A DNA stretch of 27,500 bases from Chromera velia (Eukaryota > Sar > Chromeraceae). Positions 1 through 11,021 of this stretch are shown piece by piece (positions within the stretch are counted from its first letter, which is position 1; each line of letters starts with the position of its first letter). The translations under genes were made by a program, and so were the position numbers. Where the stretch lies: assembly GCA_018398765.1 (NCBI GenBank), contig JAHBMJ010001223.1:1-27500 (forward strand), written 5' to 3'. The notes under the pieces are model-generated. The model was not told the origin of the DNA and ran no database searches. It saw only the letters and a program-made list of their open reading frames with translations.

Positions 1-854
1 CCAAACGGCTCCCATAAAATCAAAACCTGAGACCCCCCCTGCCTCCATTTCCCGTTCAGGAAAAGCAAGACTGCCCAAGTGTTTTCTGTTATACTCCTCG
101 TCTCTCTGGCAAAGTGCAGACGCTATAGAGCAGAGACGGGCAAAGATCGTTTCATCTTTTTTTGTCTCGGTCTCTCTCTGACTGCCGTCTCCACTGCCGT
201 CCTGCCGTCTCCTCCGTTTGAGCGACGGCTCAGCGCAGAGACGCATGAGCAATCGGAGTCTCATGGCACGTGGTTGAAGACGGATGGGGCGAGAGGGGAA
301 GCAGAAGGGAGTTGGGTCTCTCTTCGCTTCCTCCGGATTGTTGCGTGGATCCCGGTGGTCCACCCACCGATCCACCGGGGTCTTTTTCAGAAGATTCAAA
401 AAACGACACGGGTCACCACCTGCTCTCAACAATTCTCTTGCACAAACCCAAAAACGACAAAAATCCCCCGCTCTTTCGAGCCCCCGCCCGTCATTCATCA
501 CCTCAACTGCAACACGACAGAACGCATTGCACCTATCAGGAATCCAGAATGTGTTGTCTTTATTATCCCACGGGAGCATCATTGCATTTGGATTCGCCCC
601 GTGACCGAGCAACTGCACGATTAAACGGGGGAGCCCTATGCTACACGCTCGGAGGAGAGAGAGGTCAACTGCCCTTTTCTGCTCCCACTCCTCAGGCGGC
701 ACTCTCCCTTCGTCGCCTTCGAAAGATTCTCTCGGCACTGACACCATTTTCTCTGGATTCGTCTGCCTCCGTCGAACTTCAAAATCCAAAACCTTCGCCT
801 CCACCAAATCTATGTACCAATACACAATGTCACGATCTCTTGGTGAGAGGAACA
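1..854. other. No gene recognised; pyrimidine-rich low-complexity DNA
   Basis: Overlapping open frames occur on the plus strand, but their translations are compositionally biased (Ser, Pro, Arg, His) and contain no domain I recognise. Repeated CCGTCTC-type motifs near 170-240 make this low-complexity DNA. It lies downstream of the minus-strand ORF that ends at 855 and may include its 3' untranslated region. Confidence 0.4.
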
Positions 855-2126
855 TCAGAGCATGGTTTGGGTCAAGACACCGAAGGGTTTCAAATGAGTT
901 TCCAAATTTACAAAACCAATTTGCATCATCAGATTCCGAATCCCCCCCCCCCCTCCTGCTGATCGATGCACATCTGAGAGGAATTTTTTCATCTCTTCTG
1001 AGGCTGCGCAGACTCTCTCGGCCTGGGACAACACTAAAGCGCGCCTCTTTGCCTTTGGAAGGCAGCGAATCTCTTCAAAGAATTTCATGTATCGCGTCGT
1101 CGATTCACCTCGCCATCCCATCTGCAGCATGACCCCCGACCCCAACACCCTCCCCGAACTTCTTAAGTGGAAACTGCCTATCCGTCTCGCAACCCACTGT
1201 GCGGATGCAACACGCTGCTGCTCAGTCAAGTACGATCCGACCAGCCGGACCGTCTCTTGGTCCCCCACGTGGGACGCCGTCACCAGCCAGTGGCAGAGCG
1301 CCCTCACACCAGGAATGCGGGGATCAGCAATCGCGGCCTGCCACAGCAGCAGCAGCACATGGCGGCGGAGAGAGAAAAATTCGGGGTCCAGCGGTACGAG
1401 CAGTTTCATATTCGGAAGTGTGCGGTCAAACGGGTGGTCTCGTCCGTGGTATCGCACCCTCTTCTGCACTGCATAGTACCCCTGTCTTCCTAGCAGCACC
1501 GGCATCATCAGCTTGGTCGCAAGAAGGGAGGGATTCTGCTCTTTCAAAAGGACTTTCCAGAGGCAGGGAAGGTCCCACACGACCTTTAAGGCGAAATCAA
1601 AACGAGCGGAGGGGGTCTCAAGGTCGCTTGCAAACATGTATGGAAACGGGTCGAGGTCTTGAATATACTTCCACAATCCCCGTTCTGCATCAGACAAGGT
1701 TTCCAACCATTCAGCCCTAATTTTCTTTTTGGCACAGGCAGAGGACCAACTCCCAACTAGAGCCGCCATGCCTTTTTTCTTCTCCTCAAAACCCGCCCTA
1801 ACGCGCGTACGTACGAGACCGAGATGAGGGAGATACACCGAAAAGAGCACATGATGTGCCCTCTCCGACCTCTCTCTCCTCAATGAGTCGACGCTCAGTA
1901 GAAATTCCTGACCACTTCTTCCATCTGGCTCACACTGAAAGCCATGCGGGTGAGTGGATCGCACAAGACTTTCTGCTCCTCGCAAGTCTTCAAAAAGTTT
2001 CACGACACCACAGAGTGACCTCTGCATCTCTGCAATGATCTTTTCTTGGTCCTCTACCCTCTTCCTCAACTGAAGGTAACCGGACTGCCAAGTCTCCGGA
2101 ATAGGGACACCTCCAACCTGCGCCAT
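855..2126 (-). CDS. Hypothetical protein, 423 aa, intronless ORF
   Basis: I do not recognise this protein. It is the longest uninterrupted ORF in the left part of the window. It begins at the first ATG at 2126 (protein start MAQVGG) and ends in TGA at 855. The open frame continues about 20 codons upstream of that ATG without another ATG. Residues about 17-50 form a charged, heptad-like stretch (LRKRVEDQEKIIAEMQ) that could be a short coiled coil. The body is a mix of charged, Trp- and Leu-rich segments without low complexity, as expected of a real globular protein. There is no signal peptide or clear membrane segment. A glycine run near the C-terminus is encoded by a C-rich run at about 946-955, so the last 40 or so residues could be wrong if that run hides an indel or a splice site. 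It may be a lineage-specific gene or an old transposon ORF. Confidence 0.5.
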   Translation of the reverse strand: MAQVGGVPIPETWQSGYLQLRKRVEDQEKIIAEMQRSLCGVVKLFEDLRGAESLVRSTHPHGFQCEPDGRSGQEFLLSVDSLRRERSERAHHVLFSVYLPHLGLVRTRVRAGFEEKKKGMAALVGSWSSACAKKKIRAEWLETLSDAERGLWKYIQDLDPFPYMFASDLETPSARFDFALKVVWDLPCLWKVLLKEQNPSLLATKLMMPVLLGRQGYYAVQKRVRYHGRDHPFDRTLPNMKLLVPLDPEFFSLRRHVLLLLWQAAIADPRIPGVRALCHWLVTASHVGDQETVRLVGSYLTEQQRVASAQWVARRIGSFHLRSSGRVLGSGVMLQMGWRGESTTRYMKFFEEIRCLPKAKRRALVLSQAERVCAASEEMKKFLSDVHRSAGGGGGIRNLMMQIGFVNLETHLKPFGVLTQTML

Positions 2127-3589
2127 CACGACTCTTTCTGTAGCCGGCTTTTCGTGCGTCTTTCTATCCGAAGAGACCTCAACCAAATGCCGTCTCCGTC
2201 TTCAATCTGAAAATTTGATTTCAATTCGCACAATCAAATGACGCATACGACGCGGTGTGAACAATGCCGTTGAGCATGCTGGCTGTATCTGGCTGTATTT
2301 CGTTGCACTGGAAATTCAACGATGCTTAGCTGTGAAAGACAGTGCCCTATTTAAATTCCTCCTCTTGTAGGTTCCAACCAGAGAAGCACGAGTTGGCCTC
2401 CCGGGGGAGGGGGGGGGCCGGGGGGCGAGGCGGGATACGGCGCCGGAGTCCGGACCAGCTCCGCGCGCGGCCGCCGCCGCGGGATACTCGAGCTACAGAC
2501 ATCAAAAACGAATTCTTTGCTTAAACTCCATATGGTTCCCCAAACACACTGTTACACATACTTACACATACTACGGCAATTCTAAGACCGCTATCTACCA
2601 TTACCTGTATAATTGAAAAATTACTGTAGAAATTAATTATGAGTCACGCGGTGAGTGCTAGGGTGAGTAGCTGGTAGTTCAACTAAGTTCAACTAGCAAA
2701 TTAGCAAATCCACTGACAATTCGGATAACAATTCGTCATAATAATAAAAAAAAAACGCACCTATTTCTTTTATCTAAGTGCGAAACGCCTACAAAAATTA
2801 AGGAAGACATTAGAAGATATAAATTTAATTTAGATTCTTGGAAATTTAACATGAAATTTCATATTTTATGTGATGTAAATTATGTTTTAGAAGCTAGAGT
2901 GCGCATGAACACTTAGACGGTTAATTGGTACTCTTGAATTCCTCTTCCCGGTTTTAATGCTCTGTACGTCTCTGTCTCTGTCCTGCTTCACGACTCAATT
3001 CGACGCGAAAGACTGCAAAGGGAGACCTCTTTGTTCTGCGTGTCCTTCAATGACAACCGTTGAAGGTTCAAGACACCGAAAGACAAACATACAAAGAGGC
3101 AGGCAGGCAGGCAGGCAATAAGACATGGCGCCTCTGCCTCTTCTGACCCATTTGAGAGCCATCTTCCCGCACCTCATTACCGTCTCTCCTCCTGTCCCCT
3201 GCCCTCTTTTCTTCTAGGATAGAGAGTCCGTCTCCCTTTCTCTCTCCCTTCTCTCGCCTTCCCTGTCCCGACAAGGAAAGCGCTGCATGAAGGAGGGAGG
3301 GTGCCCAGTGCCACCGGAATGCAGGCACCGTCCAGACCCATGCAATCCTATCGAGACGCCAACAGAACGTGAGGCCCCCAGGAAGAAAGAAAACAAGATC
3401 GACAGGGCGAAGGAAAGAAGAAAGGAAGAAAGGACCAAAGTCCGTCACAAGGCAGTCGTCAGTCGAATGAATGAATGAATTTTAAAGGAGATTCCTCTCT
3501 AGTGTCCCGCACCCTGCCCCCGTCCCCGATCCCGACGAAGAACCTGATGCAAAACCCCCTCCCCTCTCTTGTCTCTCTGTCTGATCTCT
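2127..3589. other. Intergenic stretch with sharp composition changes
   Basis: No gene is supported here. A very GC-rich block (about 2398-2490) sits against an AT-rich island (about 2530-2940). Simple repeats include (GGCA)n at about 3097-3117 and (GAAT)n at about 3466-3480. The stretch runs from the 5' side of the unknown minus-strand ORF to the 3' end of the proteasome gene. Confidence 0.5.
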
Positions 3590-3647
3590 CTAGTCCTTCT
3601 CTGCGATTGCCGTCAGATGGTCTTCGACTTCGCTGTCTGCCAGTCGT

Positions 3648-3684
<37 letters not shown>

Positions 3685-6371
3685 CTTTGGTCATCAATCA
3701 AATTCCTCTTGATCTGTTGCTCATTCCATCATCATACATGACAAGGAGCCTTTTTCCTCCCGCACTTTTCTTGACCACAGGGTATTGACCTTTCTTGCCT
3801 TCCTGCATCCTTTCCGCGAAACCGAATGGAATCAGAGACCGGAGTGGAACGGAAGATGAACGAGAAACAAGAGGAGGGAGCAAAGAAAACCTGTGGAAAG
3901 ACAAGTCACACACCCCATTGCAGGACGAGTGCTGGATGTCCTCGCGTCTCTCCTCTCTCATGCATTCACGAACAAAAAAAAACGAAGAACCGCTCCCTCC
4001 AGCCGAGCCTACCAACCGGAATTTTGGATTCTCTGCCGTCACCACTGCGACCTCGATATCCGCAGGCTTGAAGTCAACCCCCAAGACCTGAATCAAAGCA
4101 TGAAAGAAAAGAGAAGAGAAGAGAAGAGAAGAGAAGAAAAGAGGAGGAAAGAGGAGGACAACAGAGTGAGAAATGTCTTGTCCTGAGGAATGTTGTGGTT
4201 TAGCGACATCATCAAGATGATTCTTGCATGCGTTACAGATTGTACCTCAGCAGGTTTGAAGACCACCTCCAGATTATAAAGGCGAGAAAAGGACACGGAG
4301 AGAAGGAGAAAGGGAGGTGAAACCGAATCTGCCTGGCTGCTCTGTGTGCGTGGAGCTTACTAGCTGACTGACTCACGTACCGTTTGAAGGCACTCCACCG
4401 CTGCTTGGACTGTCTCGTCGCAGTTGTTGGGTGCCGTCTTTCTGACAACCTTCTCGAGAGCGTTGGTTGCCTCCTGTTCTTTTGCACCACTGGCACAGGC
4501 CTGTATCTAGTCAGGGAGTGAGCATGTGTGTGTGTGTGTGTGAGTCCTTGCACGTGGACGGTCATGCATCATGCGCATTTATTCGTATGTCACTTCAGTC
4601 AGTCACTGGAGGGAGGGAGCAGAGTGCATGCATTGGGGGGGGAAGAGAGGGGAGGGAGGGACATGCAGGAAGGTCCTCTTGACAGACACAGAAAGGAAAA
4701 AACGATCGTAGAGAATTCCCATGTCTCACACACCCGCGCATCCTTTTTTTTGCTTTGCATCCACAGAAAATCCCAACCACACGCCCCACCGCCCCAAACA
4801 GTGTGCCTCTTCACCCCCTATAAACAGACAGAAAGCCTCTCTACCCCCACATATGTCCAACAGAAAGCACAAAACCAGCAAACAACCGCGCCTTCCCCCC
4901 CCCTCCCCCCCCAACACACCTGCCCCCCCGCACAAGAAAAGAGAGGAAAAGGGGAAGGGAGGCCCGGAGGGAGGAAGGGGAAGAGAACAGCAGCAAACAA
5001 ACGGACCTTGTACCCAACAAAATGCCCTGCCGGATCCACTTTGAAGACCTGAGGGCCCGTCTCGTCGTCGATGGCGATGAACACGCACATCACCGCATGC
5101 AACCTCATGTACGCGTGCTGCGTGTAGATCTGGCACTCGTTTGCGACCTTGTGGGCCAGGAAGTGGACCGGTATCGGGTACCCCTTCTCGTGCGCGAACT
5201 CCGCAGCGATTTGCCGTGCACGATACACCATTGCACGACAATCCGCTGCAGATCATCCAAGTGCGGGTGCGTACGTACGTTTCATGAAAAGAAAAAGCAG
5301 GGGACGGAAGTCAGGAAGGAAGGAGCAGGCAAGGAAGGAAGGAAAGAAAGAAAGAACAGGAAGAACGAAAGAACGAAAGAAAGAAAGAAAGAAAGAAAAG
5401 AAAGAAAGAAAGCGGTCCCCTCAAAATGTATTGATGACCGACCAACCGACCGACCAGCAAGACCCAAAATAGAGGCACCGATCTCGTCGGTAATTTTGAA
5501 AAGGGACGTGACGCTTGTGGGGTCCAAAAGTTTGTCCTGCACCCAATTTTCAAACACCCGTACTTCCATTCACGCCTCCCGCTACAATTCATACGCATCA
5601 GTCATTCCATCACTAGAAGACCGCACACTACGGTAAAAGCACATGCTGGAATGTGTCTGCTTTGGGCGCAAATTGATTTCGGAGCTAAAGGAGGTGGGGG
5701 CACGAAAGAGCTAGACGAACGAATGGCCTCATCTCTCTAGGGCCAGGCAGAGAGACCCTCTTTGGTCAAGGAGGGCCGGAAGCACATCGAGCGTTAGCGC
5801 GCCATAGAAAAGTAGTCCTGTCCCCTCAACTTTCCTTTTTGCAAAGGACACGTACCGCGACTCTCTTCCTTTTCTGCAAAGAAGTCCCATCCATCAACCC
5901 CCCCAACCCGCCCGACTGACCGGCACCTTCCTCTGCGAGACCACACAAACGGAGTCCTTCCCGCGGACAGCAAGTGACGTGAGACCACAAGACTTCACGG
6001 CCTTGAAAACATACTCTGCAACCGCACATAAAGACTCATATATATGTACACGGAAAAATGAACATCCACGCAACGGAGACGTCAAGAAGACGCCAAACCG
6101 CATAATGGTCATCTCCGGTGCGTCAATTTCAGGAACCCCGCTGGTTGGGTTGGGTTTCGTTGTCGCACTGTCCATGCTCTGCCCCCCCTCGCTCTTTTTC
6201 TCAAAAGATTTTCCATGACCAAAAACTTGGCTGCGGACCATCTTTGCGCACTAAGTCCATCTGTCTCGCGAAAACCCCAGATCCCCTCTACTCACCAACT
6301 TGATACAATCTGCCCTCCGGAGAAAAAATGGAGATGTGGCGATCATACATAGACTGCCCCCCTCTTGACAT
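3590..6371 (-). CDS. PSMA6: Proteasome subunit alpha type-6 (alpha1), 7 exons, 246 aa
   Basis: This is a structural subunit of the 20S proteasome outer ring, part of ATP-dependent protein degradation in cytosol and nucleus. Exons in transcript order are 6371-6296, 6015-5921, 5536-5455, 5245-5007, 4500-4381, 4087-4017 and 3647-3590. Phases match at every junction and give 741 nt, ending in TAG; 246 residues is the usual length of the family. The N-terminus [20 protein letters not shown] leads into GRLYQVEY, the alpha-subunit signature that caps the ring. Then come [10 protein letters not shown] (about 37-46), the [19 protein letters not shown] block, [25 protein letters not shown], and the alpha1-type C-terminus [19 protein letters not shown] to HLTAIAEKD. 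There is no catalytic Thr, as expected for an alpha subunit. All introns are GT-AG. The gene is divergent from the P450 gene. The assignment to alpha1 rather than another alpha subunit rests mainly on the C-terminal block, the length and the MSRG start. Confidence 0.95.
3651..3682. repeat. (CA)16 microsatellite beside the last PSMA6 splice acceptor
   Basis: On the transcript strand this is (TG)16 running directly into the CAG acceptor at 3650-3648. It takes the place normally held by the polypyrimidine tract. Confidence 0.95.
4105..4140. repeat. GA-rich simple repeat in PSMA6 intron 5
   Basis: Repeated AGAAG units on the plus strand form a pyrimidine tract on the transcript strand, just upstream of the acceptor of exon 6 (exon 4087-4017). 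Confidence 0.8.
4240..4270 (-). other. Exon-6-like fragment inside PSMA6 intron 5
   Basis: On the minus strand this intronic stretch reads VVFKPAEV, resembling [11 protein letters not shown] from exon 6 (4087-4017). The core CTTCAAnCCTGCnGA matches exon 6 at 13 of 15 bases and is followed by GTAC. It could be a decayed partial duplicate of the exon, or chance. There is no sign that it is used, since exons 5 and 6 already join in phase. Confidence 0.3.
5315..5412. repeat. (GAAA)n/(GGAA)n repeat in PSMA6 intron 3
   Basis: A run of GGAA and GAAA units on the plus strand lies between exons 3 and 4 of the proteasome gene. On the transcript strand it is a long pyrimidine tract ahead of the acceptor at 5246. 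The Phe/Ser- and Lys/Arg-rich open frames seen here are by-products of the repeat. Confidence 0.9.
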
Positions 6372-7083
6372 TTTCGCTTCTCACAGAAAGTCAGGTCGGG
6401 TAAGTGAAAGAAGAAAGACACCAGGAAACGACCGCCCTCGTCTCGCGGGCAGGACGCGAATCAAGTGGACACAGCACAGACAGAAATTTGTTCTCTTGAC
6501 GTTGGGAAGTCACCAAGAATTGACGATTTGACAGCAGGAGAAAGTGCACCTCTACGCGATCAGGGAACCTCCAGCGTCATATGCAATTCTTTTCCAGTTG
6601 ACTCTTCAACCTCCCCGGTTAGGAATGGTCAGCATCATTCAAGTCAATCATAGTCAATCCACTGCTTTCCGCTGCCAGCATCTGCCATGCAGCTCAGTCA
6701 TGCTCAGTCTGGCTTGAAAAAAAGTGTGGGCCGGAGACGGACGGACACCCGGACCCCGGCCACACAACTGTTGGGCGAGGCCCCGCAAAGAGTGCGTGAG
6801 GGGCACTTCTCAGAGTTTTCTCGCATTTCGGGAGCTCGCACGGACAATTTTTCTACAAAAATCGGCTTAATTAGCCGGTTAATCTGAAGTCGACTGTGTC
6901 GATCTGTTGTCTTGCATGCCTTTCTGAACTCCCCGCCCCTCTTTGATGAAATTCCCTCTAACTCAGTACACGTAAGGTTCAGGCATCGAAGGTCAATTTC
7001 ACCCTACGACGGTTTCCTTTTCATTTCACGCACGTTTCATTGAGCCGGATTTGACGCAGTTTCGTTCGTAGTCAGGAGAAGCC
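6372..7083. promoter_or_regulatory. Divergent intergenic region between PSMA6 and the P450 gene
   Basis: The two start codons face away from each other across 712 bp, so both 5' untranslated regions and core promoters must lie here. I see no convincing TATA box in a typical position. The P450 start has a good context (GAAGCCATGG). That the promoter is shared or bidirectional is an inference from geometry only. Confidence 0.5.
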
Positions 7084-10000
7084 ATGGCGGGTGCAAGTAA
7101 GATGTCCGCTGGCTTCTTCGGGGAAAACCGAATAGCTGTTGTATGTGCTGCTGCCGGTGCCTTGCTTCTGGCAGAGTACATCTACCGCAAACTGAAGAAG
7201 AAGCCCTCATGTCGGCTGGGACCCAAGCATGTCCCCTTCCTCGGTCACTTGGTCAGTCACAAGATCTTTCGATCGCCGATCCGATTTTTGCACGTGAGTG
7301 TTGTTCACTTGTCACCATACTTCCCTTTGGTTTCCTGCAGCCTCGTCTGCCTGAGATGATGCACCAGCGTCTGGACAAAATGGTGGACGACTTCGAGGAA
7401 ATGGGGGATGAGCAGACACTGACTCTGGACGCTCCCCTCATCCCCAGCATGGTCGTCACCATCGACCCCAAGAACGTCGACTGGATCCTGAAGGTGAGAG
7501 CGTTCTCTCTCTTTCGTCTGTGTGCAGGAGGAATTGAGGGAAGAGGGATGGGGGGGCTGATGCTGCACCACCTGAGCAAAGAGCGCCAGAGCATTCGGAC
7601 AGGGGCGGTCGTCGTCTCGAGTGCTCTCTCTTTTCGATTAATTTGTTGGCAGCACGGGGTGGGTGTAACGTAAAGATACACTCCCCCCCACATGAGCAGT
7701 TCTTGCCTCTACCACGCCTGAACGCTTCCTCATACATTACTCCATGCATTGCCTCTCCTCCTAGCTCTGTGGGGCTGTGCGTGTGCTTGTGTGAATGTGT
7801 GTGTGTTTCAGTTTCCGCTTGTGTATCTAAGTGTGCTTCTGTTTGTGTGCAGACAAACTTCGTGAACTATCCCAAGGGCTGGTACTTCATCAACGCCTTC
7901 AAGCAGCTCCTGGGGGACGGCATCTTCAATGCAGATGATGATAAGTGGAGTCAGTCAGTCACTCAGTCCAGTCGGTGAATCAGTAAGACAGTCAGTAAAT
8001 CAGGGATGCAGACGCAGACATGTTGACAGACAGGCACCCATCAGAAGTGATTTTCCTCTCTCCTTAGTCTTCTTTCCTCTGCGCTCTGTTCAGTTGAGCC
8101 TCCGTCGAAGAACCACCCTTCCTTCCATTTTCCTTCCTTGCACCCTTTTGCTTCTTGCTCGCTCTTCACCTGATGTCTGCAGAGGTACAGCGAAAGAGGG
8201 CTGCACCGATGTTCAGGTCAGCATGCAGGAAGGATCAATCACGGAAGGGAGTAGTTTCGGCTGAAGGAGTTATGGGAGGGGGGTAGGAAGGAAGGCGGAC
8301 CCGTTGAACATACTCAGGAAAGGACAAGATCAGGAGAGAGAAGAGAGATGCGCGGGACGTGGAAGTAAATTTTGCAGCATTTGATTTCTGCGGGGGGAAA
8401 GAGGGGAGAAGGCGGCATTAGACCCCGGTCACGAATTCTACAGCGTCCAACGTGTGTTTTGTGTTAAACTCGCGTACACTACGGCATTTCTTCATTGTGC
8501 ATCTCATGTTTGCCGCTCCGTGACTGCATGCAGTTTGGCAATGCTTCAGTACATGTACGAGAGTTTTCTCGTGCATGCGGAGGAGCTCCGAGAGATCGTG
8601 GTGAGTCCTTCAGGTTCAGTCTAGGTTGAGATGGGGGGATGTCCGGCAGTCTCACGGGAGGTGAGGGGGGGTGTGCCACACTGCAACTCTTTTGTTTGCA
8701 ATAAGCCTTTTGGTCTGGAGCAAGGGAAAAGGCCAAACACAACGCTGAGACTGTTCGTGTCAAGAAAGAGCCTTTCTAAGCAATGTGTGGGTTTTATGTC
8801 TATGTTTTCTGTTCCCTGGTGATGTGCAGGACAACGCAGCAGAGTCCGGGGAGGAGCTCGAGCTCTACTCTCTCTTCAACAGATACACTCTCACATGGTC
8901 CGTCGAGGCTATTTTTTACGTATCATCAGGAGGAATGGCAATAGTCTTTTTTTTTTCTCGCTTGCTTGCTGCTTTCCTCCCTTCCCACCGTCTTTCCCGC
9001 CAAACACATTCATATGCCGACCCATACAAGTGTCTTCTTTTTTCTCTCCCTTCCCATCGTGCAGCGTTGGAGAGATCGGATTTGGAGTCCAACTGAACTG
9101 TCTCCGAGATCCCAACCACACTTTCATGGCGGCATTTGACCGCGCCAACGCCGCTATTGAGTGCCGTTTGTACCACCCATGGTGGCCCCTCGAGAAGCTC
9201 TTCGGGTTTCCCCGAGAGAGACAACTGGCTCGGGACATCGCGACTCTGAACTCTCTTTCTCTCGACATTGTCAGACAGAGAAGACAACAGATTGCAGATT
9301 CCAACAACGCTCAGACAGAGGCCAGATCTGCACTCAGATCGCAGTCTATCGCTGAGCCTTCCCCTTCACACACGATGAGCAGACAGGCACAAAACCCAAC
9401 CTTCGGGGCCGTCTCCCGAAACCCATGTCTCACGGTCTCCCCCCCCACCTCCCCTGCCAGAGGAAACGCTCAAACTTCCTCAACAATCTCCTCTCCTGGC
9501 CAAGCCACCAGCACGTCTTCCACTTCCTCCCCCAGCAACCGTTTCGCAGTGCCCCCTCACATCAGTGTGAACGCCCCCAGATCCCCCACAGGCTCCGCAG
9601 CAGGCAACCCCAGCCCCACAGAGTTTGAGGACCCAGCAGAAAACCGAACAGTGCTCAGGGTCCCAGCATCTGCTGGCAGCAAACTCCGACGTCCCTCTCT
9701 GCCCTCCACACAGGGTGCCCAGAGCCTCCTTGAGGGTGCCTTGAAAGTGGGAAAGAGAGATTTCCTCTCTGTCTTCATGGTGGCCGATCCGAAGCTGACT
9801 GACGCAGAGCTGCGCGACATGGTCCTGAACTTTCTCATTGCAGGGAAGGACACAACCGGACAGGCCCTCAGTTGGACTCTGTACGAACTGATGAGACACC
9901 CTGAGTGTCTGGAGAAATGCAGAGAAGAGATCGCGGCAGTGAAGGCCAAGAACGATGGCTCCGTCCCTTTCGATGAAGCAAGGGTGGGTGGGTTCTCTTC

Positions 10001-10982
10001 TTTCTTCTTCCTTTTGCTTTTCCTTTTCTTCCCTCGTCTGTGTCTGTCTGAGGTTTGAAAAAGAGGATCAAAGTGTTTTCTCCTCGATGCCCCTTTTTCG
10101 TCCGTTTTCAGACTCTCTTGCTGCCTGCCTGGGTGTCTATACCTCTATCTCCCTGTCAGTTTGCCTGCCTGAGAAGAGGAAGATTCTCAGGAGAAATTGT
10201 TCTCTCACTTTTGCACATCTTTCTTTTTGCCTCTGTGTTTCTGCGTTTGTGCAGTCGGGTCTCCCCTACGTCACCGCGGTCCTCCACGAGGCCCTCAGGC
10301 TGCACCCCTCCGTGCCTTGGGAGATGAAGATGTGCAGGAAGGACGACACCTGGCCAGATGGAACCTTCGTCCCTGCAGGCACTCTGACGATCTTCGCTCC
10401 CTACGCTATGGGAAGGAACAAGAAGGTCTGGGGAGAGGACGCGAAGGAGTTCAAGCCCGAGAGGTGAGTGACCTGCAGCAATAGCTTCAAGAAGACAGGA
10501 AGAGGAAAATGAGAGCTTTAAATCAAGAGCAGGAAAGGCAAGGGGGTCGGAGACCTCCTGAAGGTGTGAGTATATAGTTGTATGTCTTCCATTTGCCCGT
10601 CCTCGGTCACTTATTTTGGTTATTCCTTCCTTCCCAAATTTGAAAACAAGTAGGCAGACATCGACATCGATGCTGCTTTGAGAATGTTGCCTCATGCCAA
10701 TGATGGCATGCGTCCCGATGGACCCCGGGGCTTCTTTGCTTCTTTCCCTCTTCTTGCAGGTGGCTGGCCATGAAGACCCTCCCCTCGTTCTCCGTGTACC
10801 CCGTGTTCCAGGGAGGACCCAGGGAGTGCTTGGGGAAGTACATGGCCATGATCGAGATGAAGACTGCACTCGCTGCTGTCCTCGACGCCTTCGTTCCGAA
10901 ACCCACCAGAGGTAATTCAGGGGACACGGACTTCTTTTGTCTCTCTCTCTCTCTCTTCCTCTCTATCTCTTCTGGTGTCTGT

Positions 10983-11021
<39 letters not shown>

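Noticed and set aside
4467..5052. Plus-strand open frames across the PSMA6 locus
   Set aside because: They overlap PSMA6 exons and introns antisense, are biased by CA and A/C-rich repeats, and contain no domain.
5282..5598. Phe/Ser-rich minus-strand frames
   Set aside because: The [12 protein letters not shown] composition comes from the (GAAA)n repeat. Only 5536-5455 is real coding (PSMA6 exon 3).
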